The position numbers were made by a program, and so were the translations under genes. Below, piece after piece: positions 33,114-42,447 of a stretch of DNA of 64,000 nucleotides (positions within the stretch are counted from its first letter, which is position 1; each line of letters opens with the position of its first letter). The stretch comes from an uncultured Chloroflexota bacterium. Its GTDB lineage: Bacteria > Chloroflexota > UBA11872. The DNA lies in assembly GCA_958296175.1 (NCBI GenBank), contig OY282448.1:310001-374000 (forward strand). Direction: 5' to 3'. Below the pieces are notes generated by a model, which ran no database searches, was not told the DNA's origin, and saw nothing but the letters and a program-made list of their open reading frames with translations.

Positions 33114-34634
33114 GTGTCCCGCTATTACCTGACGACGTCGATTCCCTACTCCAGCGGGGAGCCGCACGTCGGCCACTCGTTCGAGATGATTGCCGGCGAC
33201 GCCATGGCGCGCTACCAGCGGCTGCGCGGCCGCGACGTCTACTTCCTGGGCGGGCTGGACGAAAACAGCCAGCGCGTCAGCCAGGCCGCCAGCGCGGCTG
33301 GGCGCGAGCCGCAGGCGTACGCCGACCAGATCGCCACCCGGTTCCAGGCCGCCTGGGACTGCGTGGACGTGGTGTTCGACGACTTCGTGCGCACCACCGA
33401 GCCGCGCCATCTGGACGCCGTGCGCGCGTTCTACCAGCGCGCCTTCGAGAATGGCGACATCTACAAAGGCCGCTACGAAGGCTGGTACTGCGGACGCTGC
33501 GAAGCGTTCTACGGCGTAGACGAACTGGCGGACGAGCGCTGCCCGGTGCACAACGCCCGGCCCGAGTGGGTGGCGGAGGACAACTACTTCTTCGCGCTGT
33601 CGCGCTACGAAGAGCGCCTGCTGGAGCTGTACGAGCAACGGCCCGACTTCGTGGCGCCGGTGTCGCGCCGCAACGAAATGCTGGGGTTCCTGCGGCAGGG
33701 GCTCACCGACTTCAGCATTTCGCGCGCCGGCAAGCGCTGGGGCATCCCGCTGCCCAACGACCCGGACCACGTCATCTACGTCTGGTTCGACGCGCTGATC
33801 AACTACATCACCGGCGTGGGGTTCGGCCAGCCCGACCCTGGCGGCCTGTTCGCCCGCTACTGGCCCGCCGACGCGCACGTGGTGGGCAAGGACATCGTGC
33901 GGTTTCACGCCGTCTACTGGCCGGCCATGCTCATGGCGGCCGGGCTGGAGCTGCCGCGCCAGATCGTGGTGCACGGCTGGGTCAGTTTTGCCGGCCAGGA
34001 GCTCAGCCAGAGCGGCGGCCACGTGGTGCGGCCGGCCGAGGTCGTGGAGCGGTTCGGCGCCGACGCGCTGCGCTACTTCCTGCTGCGCGAGGTGGCGTTC
34101 GAGCGCGACGGCGACTTCACCTGGGAAGGCGTGGCCCGCCGCTACCGCGACGATCTGGGCAACGACCTGGGCAACCTGGTGCTGCGCAGCACCTCCATGC
34201 TGGGGCGCTACTTCGGCGGCGTGCTGCCGGAACCCGGCGAGCCAACCGTGCTGGAATCCGAGCTGCGCGCCGCCGAGCAGACGGCCTGGGAGCGGGCGGC
34301 GCACCATTTCGACGCCTGGCGCTTTCACCTGGCGCTGGCGGCCATCTGGCAGTACGTAACCGCGGCCAACCAGTACATCGACCGCACCGAACCCTGGAAG
34401 CTGGCGCGCGGCGGCGCCGGCCGCGGCCGCCTGGCAACGGTGCTGGCGTCCGTCCTGGACACGCTGCCGCGCATTGCCACCATGGTCCGGCCGGTCACGC
34501 CGCGGGCGGCCGACGCCATCGAGGCGCACGTGGGCGCAGCGCAGGCGGCGGTCTGGGGCGCGGAGGCCAGCGCGCTCACGCCCGGCCAGCGCGTGCCCGG
34601 CGGCCCCCCAATCTTCCCGCGCCTGGACGCGTGA
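33114..34634 (+). CDS. Methionyl-tRNA synthetase-like protein with degenerate KMSKS loop
   Basis: The 506-residue class I synthetase has the HIGH-type motif EPHVGH near residue 17. It has a zinc-knuckle pair (YCGRCEAF and RCPVHN) of the Thermus MetRS type and a family core with YVWFDALINYITG and GKDIVRFHAVYWPA. The second signature, normally KMSKS, reads ELSQS (GQELSQSGGHVV), so both lysines are lost. The TGTDE-like loop is also altered to GGLDEN. The anticodon-binding helices look intact. GTG 33114 is chosen because it gives VSRYYLTTSIPY. It heads an operon with tatD. A diverged second MetRS is a real alternative to a housekeeping one. Confidence 0.88.
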   Translation: MSRYYLTTSIPYSSGEPHVGHSFEMIAGDAMARYQRLRGRDVYFLGGLDENSQRVSQAASAAGREPQAYADQIATRFQAAWDCVDVVFDDFVRTTEPRHLDAVRAFYQRAFENGDIYKGRYEGWYCGRCEAFYGVDELADERCPVHNARPEWVAEDNYFFALSRYEERLLELYEQRPDFVAPVSRRNEMLGFLRQGLTDFSISRAGKRWGIPLPNDPDHVIYVWFDALINYITGVGFGQPDPGGLFARYWPADAHVVGKDIVRFHAVYWPAMLMAAGLELPRQIVVHGWVSFAGQELSQSGGHVVRPAEVVERFGADALRYFLLREVAFERDGDFTWEGVARRYRDDLGNDLGNLVLRSTSMLGRYFGGVLPEPGEPTVLESELRAAEQTAWERAAHHFDAWRFHLALAAIWQYVTAANQYIDRTEPWKLARGGAGRGRLATVLASVLDTLPRIATMVRPVTPRAADAIEAHVGAAQAAVWGAEASALTPGQRVPGGPPIFPRLDA

Positions 34635-35425
34635 CCGCGCTGTTCGACAGTCACGCCCACCTGGCCGACGCGGCGTTCGCCGACGACCTGGACCAGCTCC
34701 TGGAGCGGGCCAGGGCCGCCGGCGTGCACGGCGGGATGATGATCGGCGCCGACCTGGCAACCAGTGCGCGCGCCGTGGAGCTGAGCCGCGCGGCGCCGGG
34801 CTGGTTCGCCGCCGTGGGGGTGCATCCCCACGACTGCGGGGCCTTTGCCCAGGCGGCCGGCGCTGCCCAGGCGCTGGACGAGCTGCGCGCGCTGGCGCGG
34901 GACCCGCAGGTGCGGGCCATTGGCGAGACCGGGCTGGACTTCCATCACGCGCACCAACCCGCCGCCGTGCAAGAGCGCGCCTTCCGCGCCCACTGCCGGC
35001 TGGCCGCCGACCTCCAGCTGCCGCTGGTAGTCCACCAGCGCAACAGTCTGGCGGACGTCGAGCGCGTGCTGGCCCAGGAGCTGGGGGCGGCCGGCGGCGT
35101 GATGCACAGCTTCACCGGCAGCGCCGACGACGCGCGGCGGTTCGCCGCACTTGGCCTGCACGTGTCCATCTCCGGCATCGTCACGTTCGCGCGCGCGGAC
35201 GACGTGCGCGCCATGGCGGCCGCCGTGCCCGCGGCGCGTCTGCTGGTGGAGACCGACGCGCCGTACCTGGCCCCGGCGCCGCGACGGGGGCGGCGCAACG
35301 AGCCGGCCTACCTGCCGCACACGCTTGCCGTGCTGGCCGCCCTGCGCGGCGTGTCAATATCGTCGCTGCAAGCACTCACCGTGCACAACGCCCAGAGCTT
35401 GTTTCGGTGCGCTCCGATTCCCTGA
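34631..35425 (+). CDS. TatD family metal-dependent hydrolase
   Basis: The 264-residue TIM-barrel protein has the TatD pattern FDSHAHL at the N-terminus, GVHPHD, IGETGLDFH, PLVVHQRN, MHSFTG and LLVETDAPYL. Together these supply the binuclear metal ligands. TatD proteins have 3'-5' exonuclease or D-aminoacyl-tRNA-related activities. The GTG overlaps the MetRS stop (GTGA). Adjacency of metG and tatD is common in bacteria. Confidence 0.93.
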   Translation: MTALFDSHAHLADAAFADDLDQLLERARAAGVHGGMMIGADLATSARAVELSRAAPGWFAAVGVHPHDCGAFAQAAGAAQALDELRALARDPQVRAIGETGLDFHHAHQPAAVQERAFRAHCRLAADLQLPLVVHQRNSLADVERVLAQELGAAGGVMHSFTGSADDARRFAALGLHVSISGIVTFARADDVRAMAAAVPAARLLVETDAPYLAPAPRRGRRNEPAYLPHTLAVLAALRGVSISSLQALTVHNAQSLFRCAPIP

Positions 35426-36417
35426 CCGCGCCGCGGCCGCTGCGCGAGCTGGCGGACATTCTGGCGCCGGCGCGCGGCGGCCTGGCCAGGGTGGAGTCCG
35501 TGCTGGACCAGTGCGCCGCCGCGAGCGACATCCCCACCCTGCACGCCGTGCTGCGCGCGGTGCTGGGCGGCCCGGCCAAGCGGCTGCGGCCCGCCATTGC
35601 GCTGCTGGCCGGCCAGGGCCTGGGCGCCGACGAGTCCGACCTGGTGCTGCTGGCCGCGGGCGCCGAGGTCTTGCACAGCGCCACGCTGGTGCACGACGAC
35701 ATTGTGGACGACGCCGACGCCCGCCGCGGCCGCCCCGCCGTGCACGTGGCCTGGACGCAGAAAGTGGCGGTGTTGGCCGGCGACTACCTGTTTGCAACCG
35801 CCGCGGACCTCATCGCGCGGCTCGACCGCCCCACGATCGTGCGGCAGTTCGCCGATACGATTCACGCCATGTCGCGCAGCGAATTCGCCGCGCCCGTCTA
35901 CACCGGCGACGCGGCCGACGCGCGGACCCAGTATCTGGCCAAAATCGAACGCAAGACCGCCTCGCTCATCGCGCTGCCCTGCCGCGCCGCGGGCGTGCTG
36001 GCCAACGTGGACAGGGAAGCCGCCGCCGCCGTGCACGACTTCGGGCGCGCGCTGGGCATGGCGTTCCAGATCACCGACGACGTGCTCGACGTGGCCGGCG
36101 TTTCGCAGCGCACCGGCAAGCCCGTCGGCGGCGACCTGCGCGCCGGCGCGCTGACGCTGCCGGTCATCGAATATCTGGACCGCGCAGCCTCGCCCGCGCC
36201 GCCGCTGCGCGGGCTGGCCGGCGGCGCCCCGGTGCCCGCCGAGGACGTGGACGCCGCGATCCAGGCGCTGGAAGCCGCAGGCGCCGTGCGCGCGGCGCGC
36301 GCGGTCGGCGCGGAATACGCCGCCCAGGCGCGCGCCGCCCTGGCCAGGCTGCCGCGCACGCCCGCCTTCCTCGCGCTGGCCGACCTGGTGACCTATGCGA
36401 CCAACCGAACGCGCTGA
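35407..36417 (+). CDS. Polyprenyl (all-trans) diphosphate synthase
   Basis: The 336-residue protein has both aspartate-rich motifs of long-chain trans-prenyl transferases: LVHDDIVDDADARRG and FQITDDVLDVAG, plus KRLRP for allylic diphosphate binding. It builds the isoprenoid tail, most likely of menaquinone because menG follows with a 23-bp overlap. The GTG at 35407 overlaps tatD by 19 bp. Chain length cannot be read from the sequence with certainty. Confidence 0.92.
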   Translation: MRSDSLTAPRPLRELADILAPARGGLARVESVLDQCAAASDIPTLHAVLRAVLGGPAKRLRPAIALLAGQGLGADESDLVLLAAGAEVLHSATLVHDDIVDDADARRGRPAVHVAWTQKVAVLAGDYLFATAADLIARLDRPTIVRQFADTIHAMSRSEFAAPVYTGDAADARTQYLAKIERKTASLIALPCRAAGVLANVDREAAAAVHDFGRALGMAFQITDDVLDVAGVSQRTGKPVGGDLRAGALTLPVIEYLDRAASPAPPLRGLAGGAPVPAEDVDAAIQALEAAGAVRAARAVGAEYAAQARAALARLPRTPAFLALADLVTYATNRTR

Positions 36418-37144
36418 CGGACCCGCGGCCGCAGAGGCGCGCAAAGCCGACTGGGTGCGCCCGATGTTCGACGCCATCGCGCCGCGCTACGACCTGCTCA
36501 ACGTTCTGATCAGTCTGGGCATGGACCGCGGCTGGCGCCGCCGGGCGGTCGACGACCTGCTGGCCGGCCGGCCGCGCGTGGTGGTGGACGTGGGCGCGGG
36601 CACCGGCGATCTGGCCATCGAAATCCTGCGCCGCGGGCAGCGCCAAGTGCGCGTCGTCGGCCTGGACTTCGCCGGCGCCATGCTCAGAGTCGGACGCCGC
36701 CGCATCCGGGCGCTGCCCGGCGGCGCGCGCGCGCACTGCGTGCAGGGCGACGCGCTGCGCATGCCGCTGGCCGACGGCTCGGCGGACGCCGTCGTCAGCG
36801 CCTTCGTCCTGCGCAACCTGGACGGCTTGCCCGAAGCCTTCGCCGCCATGAGGCGCCTGCTGCGCCCGGGCGGGCGCGTGATCATTTTGGAAATGACCCC
36901 CATGCGGCAGCCGCTGCTGCGCGCGCTCTTTCGGTTCTACTTCAACCGCTGGGTGCCGCTGCTGGGCCGCGCGGTCAGCCGCCATCCCAGCGCCTACACC
37001 TGGCTGCCGCGCTCCGTGGACGGGTTCGTGAGCGCCGAGACGCTGACCGAGCTGATGGCGGACGCGGGATTGACCGACGTGCGCATGCGGCGCCTGGGGT
37101 TTGGCGCCGTGGCGCTGCACACCGCCGCGCGAGCGCGAGGCTGA
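36395..37144 (+). CDS. menG: Demethylmenaquinone methyltransferase (UbiE/MenG family)
   Basis: The 249-residue protein has the UbiE/COQ5 markers MFDAIAPRYDLLN, VVDVGAGTGDLAIE, LRNLDGLPEAFAAMRRLLRPGG and a segment around LGRAVSRHPSAYTWLPRS. It performs the last methylation in menaquinone synthesis. Its place after the prenyl synthase makes menaquinone rather than ubiquinone the likely product. No other men genes are in the window. Confidence 0.93.
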   Translation: MRPTERADGPAAAEARKADWVRPMFDAIAPRYDLLNVLISLGMDRGWRRRAVDDLLAGRPRVVVDVGAGTGDLAIEILRRGQRQVRVVGLDFAGAMLRVGRRRIRALPGGARAHCVQGDALRMPLADGSADAVVSAFVLRNLDGLPEAFAAMRRLLRPGGRVIILEMTPMRQPLLRALFRFYFNRWVPLLGRAVSRHPSAYTWLPRSVDGFVSAETLTELMADAGLTDVRMRRLGFGAVALHTAARARG

Positions 37145-37147
37145 GGC

Positions 37148-38194
37148 ATGGCCGACGTCTGGCGCGTGGACGACGCGGCCGCGTGGGACCGATTCGCGGC
37201 CGCGCGCGCCGACGCCAGTTTCTTGCAAGCGTCCGCCTGGGGCGGGTTGAAGTCGCGCTACGGCTGGCGCGCCACCCGTCTGGCCACCGGCGCCAACGGG
37301 TCGATCCGCGGCGGCGTTCAGATGCTCGTCCGCGCGCGCCGGCTGACGCCTGCGGGGCCGACGCTTGGCCTGGCCTACGTGCCGCGCGGGCCGCTGGCGG
37401 ACAGCGCCGACGACGCGCGGCTGCTGCTGCGCGCGTGCGCGCGCACGGCGCGGCGTGCGGGCGCGTCGCTGCTGCGGGTCGAACCCGTGCGCGCCGACCA
37501 CGCCGCCGCGCTTGCGTCGCTGGGGTTCCGAGCGTCCGCGCAGTTCGTTCAGATTCCCCGCACCGCCGTCGTGCGCGTCGACCGCGCCGACGACGACCTG
37601 CTGGCCTCGTTCAAACCCAAGATGCGCTACAACATTCGGCTGGCCGCACGGCGCGGCGTGGACGTGGAGGCGCGCCAGGACGCCGAGGCGTTCGGCGAGT
37701 TCTACGCGCTGACGGAAGCCACCGCCGCACGGCAAGGGTTCGCCATCCACGCCCCCGCCTACTACCGCAGCGTGCACCAGGCGTTCGGCGGCCAGGCCGT
37801 CCTCTTTCTGGCCCGCCGCCAGGGGCAGACGCTGGCGGCGCTGCTGGCCGCGGCCTACGGCCCCGCGGCGGTGTACCTCTACGGCGCGTCGTCGGCCGAG
37901 CAGCGCAGCTGCATGGCGCCGCACGCCGCCCAGTGGGCCGCCATGCGCTGGGCGCGCGCCCAGGGGTGCCGCCGCTACGATCTGTGGGGCATGGCGGACC
38001 CGGACGACCCCAACGATCTGATGGCGGGCGTGCACCGGTTCAAGCTGGGGTTCCGCCCCGAGCCCGTGACCTATCCCGGCGCGTTCGACCTGCCGATCCA
38101 GCGGCTGCGCGCCTGGGCCGTCACGTCGGGCGCGCTGCGGCTGCGCGCCGCCCTCCAGCGCCGCCGCGGCCGCGGCGCGCCGCCGAGCGTCTGA
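37148..38194 (+). CDS. FemAB/FemX-type peptidyltransferase
   Basis: The 348-residue protein has the two-GNAT FemABX architecture: an N-terminal FLQASAWGGLKSRYGW, a central FKPKMRYNIRLAARRG and the C-terminal signature YDLWGMADPDDPND then GVHRFKLGF. Such enzymes add amino acids from aminoacyl-tRNA to the peptide of lipid II. It starts 3 bp after menG and ends 1 bp before the murE-like gene, so cell-wall modification and stem-peptide synthesis are co-expressed. Confidence 0.91.
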   Translation: MADVWRVDDAAAWDRFAAARADASFLQASAWGGLKSRYGWRATRLATGANGSIRGGVQMLVRARRLTPAGPTLGLAYVPRGPLADSADDARLLLRACARTARRAGASLLRVEPVRADHAAALASLGFRASAQFVQIPRTAVVRVDRADDDLLASFKPKMRYNIRLAARRGVDVEARQDAEAFGEFYALTEATAARQGFAIHAPAYYRSVHQAFGGQAVLFLARRQGQTLAALLAAAYGPAAVYLYGASSAEQRSCMAPHAAQWAAMRWARAQGCRRYDLWGMADPDDPNDLMAGVHRFKLGFRPEPVTYPGAFDLPIQRLRAWAVTSGALRLRAALQRRRGRGAPPSV

Positions 38195-38195
38195 C

Positions 38196-39710
38196 GTGCG
38201 CGCGAAGTTTCAGGACCTGGCGGCGGCGCTGCCGGGCGCCGAACTCGTGCAGGCGGCCGCCGCCGAGATCCGCCAGGTCGCCCACGACTCGCGCGAGGTG
38301 CGGCCCGGCGCGTGCTTCGTCTGCCGCCGGGGGCTGCGCGTGGACGGCCACGATTTCGTGCCCGCCGCGCTGGCCGCCGGCGCCGCGGCCATCGTGGCCG
38401 AACGCCGCGTGGAGGTTCCCGCCGGCGTGGGCCTGGCGCTCGTGCGCGACGGCCGCCGCGCGCTGGCCGCCGTCAGCCGCCGCTTTTGGGGCGACCCCGA
38501 CCGCCGCCTGGGCCTGGTCGGCGTCACTGGCACCGACGGCAAGACCACCACCGCGCGCTTGATTGCCTGGATGCTGGGCGCGTACGTTCCCAGCGTGGGC
38601 GAAGCCACCACCGTCAACGTGCGCGCCGGCGGCCGCGAGCTGGACAAGACCAGCCGGCTCACCACCCCGGAAGCGCCTGTCGTTGCCCGCCTGCTGCACC
38701 AGATGGCCGCGGGGGGCGACGCCTGGGCCGTGCTGGAAGTGGCCTCGCACGCGCTGGAGCTGGCGCGCGTGGACGGCTTCGCGTTCGACCGCGCCGTCTT
38801 CACCAACGTCACCCACGAGCACCTCGATCTGCACGGCTCGATCGAGGGCTACCGCGCCGCCAAGCGGCGGCTGCTGGACCTGCTGGCCGAGGCCGAGGCC
38901 GACGACCACGGCAAGCTCGCGGTCTTGAATGCCGACGACCCTGTCGTGGCCGGATTCGCCCAGGGCTGCGCGCTCGACGTGCTGACCTTTGGCGAAACGA
39001 ATCCCGCCGACGTGTCCGCGCGCGCCGTCGGCGCCGGCGCCGCGGGTCTCGTCATGGCCGGAACTTCACCCTGGGGCGCCTGGGAGGTCGACACGCCCCT
39101 GATTGGCGCCTGGAACGTGCCCAACGTGGCCGCCGCGGTTGCCTGCGTGGGCAGCATTGCGGGCGGCATTGCCGCCGGCGTCGAGCGGCTGCCAGCCTTT
39201 CCGCCGGTCGAAGGCCGCATGGAACTAGTGCGCCGCGGCCAGCCGTTCGAGGTGATCGTGGACTTTGCCCACACGCCGGCCGCGTTGGCCGCCTGCCTGC
39301 GCGCCGTGCGCCAGCGCACCGACGGGCGGGTGCTGGTGGTCTTCGGCAGCGCCGGCGATCAGGACAAGGCCAAGCGCCCCATGCTGGGCGAGGTTGCCTC
39401 GCGGCTGGCCGACGCCGCCTTCGTCACCAACGAAGACCCGCGCCGCGAACGCCCCGACGACATCGCTCGGGCCGTGCTGGCCGGCGCCTCGGCGGACGGC
39501 GCCGTCGTCGAGGTCGTCCACGACCGACGCGCCGCCATCGCCCGCGCGTGCGCCGCGGCCGCGCCCGGCGACGTGGTGGTGCTGGCCGGCAAGGGGCACG
39601 AACGAACCATCCAGTTCGCCGACCACGAAGCGCCCTGGAACGAGGCCCAGGCCGCCCGCAGCGCGCTGGACGGCCTCGGTTTCAGCGACGACGAACGGGG
39701 CCCCGCCTGA
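38196..39710 (+). CDS. murE: MurE-like UDP-MurNAc-tripeptide ligase
   Basis: The 504-residue protein has a Mur-ligase three-domain layout: N-terminal UDP-binding domain with HDSREVRPGACFV, central ATP-binding domain with GVTGTDGKTTT, EVASHALELARVD and NVTHEHLDLH, and C-terminal domain from PVEGRMELV. It would add the third amino acid to UDP-MurNAc-L-Ala-D-Glu. The acceptor-specificity loop, DNPR in diaminopimelate enzymes, reads NEDPR here, so the third residue is uncertain. It starts 1 bp after FemX. MurF, MraY and MurD are not present. Confidence 0.88.
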   Translation: MRAKFQDLAAALPGAELVQAAAAEIRQVAHDSREVRPGACFVCRRGLRVDGHDFVPAALAAGAAAIVAERRVEVPAGVGLALVRDGRRALAAVSRRFWGDPDRRLGLVGVTGTDGKTTTARLIAWMLGAYVPSVGEATTVNVRAGGRELDKTSRLTTPEAPVVARLLHQMAAGGDAWAVLEVASHALELARVDGFAFDRAVFTNVTHEHLDLHGSIEGYRAAKRRLLDLLAEAEADDHGKLAVLNADDPVVAGFAQGCALDVLTFGETNPADVSARAVGAGAAGLVMAGTSPWGAWEVDTPLIGAWNVPNVAAAVACVGSIAGGIAAGVERLPAFPPVEGRMELVRRGQPFEVIVDFAHTPAALAACLRAVRQRTDGRVLVVFGSAGDQDKAKRPMLGEVASRLADAAFVTNEDPRRERPDDIARAVLAGASADGAVVEVVHDRRAAIARACAAAAPGDVVVLAGKGHERTIQFADHEAPWNEAQAARSALDGLGFSDDERGPA

Positions 39711-39782
39711 CGGGGAGCCGCGTCACACGCAGCGCCCGCAACGGCGAATGCGCAGCGAAATGCGCGCGCCGCTGCGGTCGGA

Positions 39783-40247
39783 CTACGCGCCGCAGGCGCC
39801 GGTCTGGACGCCCGAGCCGTCGGTGTTGAAGGAGCTGCCGCAGCCGCAGGTCTCTTGCGCGCTGGGGTTTCGCACGGTGAAGCCGCGGCCCATCATGCTG
39901 TCGATGAAGTCGATCTCGGCGCCGACCATCATGTGCGCCGTGGACCCGTCCAGAAGGATGTCCACGCCGCGCGACTCCAGCGCGACGTCGGTGGGCTCGG
40001 GCGCGCGCGCAATGGCCATGGCGTACTGGTAGCCCGCGCAGCCGCCGCCCGTCACGGCCACCTTCAGCGCGCCGTAGGTCTCGCCCTTCTGGGACAGGAT
40101 GTCGCTGAACGCCCGCGCCGCCCGCTGCGTGAGCGACACGCCGTTGGCCGGCGCCGGGGCCGGCGCGGCCAGGGGCAGCGACACACGCCCGGCGTTCGGC
40201 TTGTCTTGCGGCAGCGCAATGCGCTCGCCCGTGTCAACCGCGCTCAT
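39783..40247 (-). CDS. A-type iron-sulfur carrier (IscA/ErpA/HesB family)
   Basis: The 154-residue protein has a 35-residue variable leader. The HesB domain follows, with LKVAVTGGGCAGYQYAMA carrying the first Cys and ETCGCGSSF carrying the C-x-C pair. These three cysteines bind the cluster. Between them lies the family DILLDG and GAEIDFIDSMMGRGFTVRNP. It is monocistronic and divergent from the DHH gene. Confidence 0.93.
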   Translation of the reverse strand: MSAVDTGERIALPQDKPNAGRVSLPLAAPAPAPANGVSLTQRAARAFSDILSQKGETYGALKVAVTGGGCAGYQYAMAIARAPEPTDVALESRGVDILLDGSTAHMMVGAEIDFIDSMMGRGFTVRNPSAQETCGCGSSFNTDGSGVQTGACGA

Positions 40248-40439
40248 GTGGCCCCCGCATCCAGTCCAGCGCTCGGCTGGAAACCCTTATAGCCCGAACC
40301 TAGCACGCGGAAGCGCTCCTATCCACATGCGAGCGGCCCGCCGGCGTGAAGTAACCTGACGCGCCTGTTCTTCCTGGTACCGCGTTCCATTTCCGACACG
40401 CACGCCGCGGCGCGCGCGCGCCTTGCGGTTGCGGCCCAC

Positions 40440-41429
40440 GTGCGCCGCGCCAGGCGTCCGCTGATCGTGTCGCACGCCGACCCCGACCCCGACAGCCTGG
40501 GGTCCGCCCTGGGGCTGGCGGCCATCTGTCGGGCGTTGGGCGCGGACCCCGTAACCGCGGTCAGCCGTCCCGACGTCATCGACTCGGTGATGGCCGCGAT
40601 TCCCGGCGTCGACGGCGTGCGCCCGTTGGAGCGCCGGCTGCTGGACGAGCCGCCGGCCGGCCGGCGGTTCGACGCCCTTGTCTGCGTGGACACGGCAACC
40701 CCCGCCTTGCTGACCTCCGACGACGACCTGCGCGCGGCGCTGTTCGAAGTGCGCCCGCGGGTCAACGTCGACCACCACGTCAGCAACACCTGCTACGGCG
40801 ACGTCAATTACGTCGACGCGGCGGCGGCCGCGGCCGCCGAGGTGGTGTGGCTGCTGCTGACCACGCTTGGGGTCGAGATTCCGCCCGAGGGCGCGGTGGC
40901 GTTGCAAGCGGGCCTGGTGGCAGACACGCTGGGATTTCAGATCGAGAGCACCGGGCCGCGCACGCTGCGCGCCGCGGCCGACCTGGCGCGGCGCGGCGGC
41001 GCCACCTCGGGCGTGCCCAGGCACGTGCTCACCACGCAAACGTTCGAGGCGTCGCGGCTGCTCGGCGCGGCCTTGGCGGCCGTCCAGCGCTCGGCCGACG
41101 GGCGGCTGGTGTGGACCACCGTCAGCGCATCCATGGCGCGCGCGGCCGGCGCGCGGATGACCGATTCTCAGGGCATTCCCACGGCGCTGCAGGAAATCGA
41201 GGGCGCGGTTGCCGCGGTCGCGTTCTACGAGCTGGCGCCCGGCTGCACGCGCGTCAGCCTGCGCTCGCGCGGGCCCCGCATCGACGACGTGGCCGCAGCG
41301 TTCGGCGGCGGCGGCCATGCCCTGGCGGCGGGCGCCCGCGTGGACGCGCCGCTGGACGTGGTTGCGGAGCAGGTGATCGAACGCCTCCGCGGCGTGCTCG
41401 CGGAACGAGCGTCCGCGCCTTCGGCGTAA
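40440..41429 (+). CDS. DHH/DHHA1 phosphoesterase (NrnA/pAp-phosphatase-like)
   Basis: The protein (330 residues from GTG 40440) has the DHH set SHADPDPDSLGS, VCVDTA and VDHHVSN, and the DHHA1 end GGGGHALAAGARV. NrnA-type enzymes degrade nano-RNA or pAp. The first motif has Ala where Asn/Glu and Pro where Gly are usual (HADPDPDSLGS). Coding similarity (an Ala-rich helix ending AAHVRRARRPL) extends upstream of the GTG, but the frame contains no ATG, GTG or TTG before the stop at 40347. The true start may therefore be non-canonical. Confidence 0.86.
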   Translation: MRRARRPLIVSHADPDPDSLGSALGLAAICRALGADPVTAVSRPDVIDSVMAAIPGVDGVRPLERRLLDEPPAGRRFDALVCVDTATPALLTSDDDLRAALFEVRPRVNVDHHVSNTCYGDVNYVDAAAAAAAEVVWLLLTTLGVEIPPEGAVALQAGLVADTLGFQIESTGPRTLRAAADLARRGGATSGVPRHVLTTQTFEASRLLGAALAAVQRSADGRLVWTTVSASMARAAGARMTDSQGIPTALQEIEGAVAAVAFYELAPGCTRVSLRSRGPRIDDVAAAFGGGGHALAAGARVDAPLDVVAEQVIERLRGVLAERASAPSA

Positions 41430-41685
41430 CGCCGCGCCGCTCCGGCGCGCTCCAGCAGCGAACGCAGGTCCGTTCGCCAGCGTCCGCGTGCGCCCGCACC
41501 CCCCCCTCCCCCGCCGCCGCCATTCCACCCCGCGCCGCGCCCATTCCCGCGCAGGCGCGAGTCCCGCCGGCGCGGCTGGGCGCAGTCGGCGCGCGAACGT
41601 TTGCGGCGGAGCGCCGTTGCTAAACTCGACCGCGCCGAGCACCTCGGGAGCGTTCGCAGCGTCCCTGCCACGGCGCAAGGTAGCT

Positions 41686-42393
41686 ATGCGTACTCATAGG
41701 CGTTGCACGCGGGAGCGGACCCGCCGCCTGTTTATTGGCGGGGCGCTTTGCGTTGGGCTGCTGAGCTTGCTGAGTTCGGCGCTGCTGGCGTGCGGCGCCG
41801 CGCCCGCGGACGAGCCGTCCGCACTGGCGGGGCCGTCGGTGCCGCCGCTGCCGACGGCCAGCGCCCCGCCCGCCGAGGCCCCGACCGTGCTGGCCGAGCC
41901 GCGGCCCACGGCCACCGCCGCGGCGTCCCCCAGGCCTGCCGCGCCGACGCCGCCTCCGCCGCCAACCGCCGCGCCTCAGACCCCTGCGCCAACCGCCGCT
42001 TCCACCGCCAGCCCGGACGAACGAACCCCGGCGCCCACCCCCGCGCCCCCGCCAGCCGAGCTGCGGGCAAAGGTGGGCCGCGTGGTAACCACGCGCTCGG
42101 TGGACGGCTTGCAGCGGCCCAGCGAGCCGGCCGACACTTTCCAGGCCGGCGAACGGGTCTACATCAGCGTGGAATTCTTCGACGTGCTCCGCGACGCCGT
42201 GCTGGGGTTCCGCTGGGACTCCAACAGCTCGTGCACCGGCAGCTACGAGACCCCGCCGCAATCCGCGGCCCGCCGCGGGTTCTACGGGTTCTACGTCGAC
42301 AACGCGAGCTGCCCGGGGACATACGACGTCGAGATCACCGTGGACGGCGCAACCGCCGCCACCGCCGCGTTCACCATCCGCGCCCGCTCATAG
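41686..42393 (+). CDS. Lipoprotein with Pro/Ala/Thr linker and C-terminal Ig-like domain
   Basis: The 235-residue protein has a basic N-terminus, a hydrophobic segment and the lipobox ALLAC. About 80 residues of Pro/Ala/Thr linker follow. A compact C-terminal domain (from KVGRVVTTRS) has two Cys residues in SSCTGSYETP and NASCPGTYDVEI that could form a disulfide. It is a surface-exposed lipoprotein of unknown role. AAGG lies 5 nt before the ATG. A TAAACT box sits near 41619. Confidence 0.78.
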   Translation: MRTHRRCTRERTRRLFIGGALCVGLLSLLSSALLACGAAPADEPSALAGPSVPPLPTASAPPAEAPTVLAEPRPTATAAASPRPAAPTPPPPPTAAPQTPAPTAASTASPDERTPAPTPAPPPAELRAKVGRVVTTRSVDGLQRPSEPADTFQAGERVYISVEFFDVLRDAVLGFRWDSNSSCTGSYETPPQSAARRGFYGFYVDNASCPGTYDVEITVDGATAATAAFTIRARS

Positions 42394-42447
42394 CCCTCGG
42401 GGCGAAGAGAACGACGCCGGGCGGGAACGCGCAGCGCGCCGCCGCCG

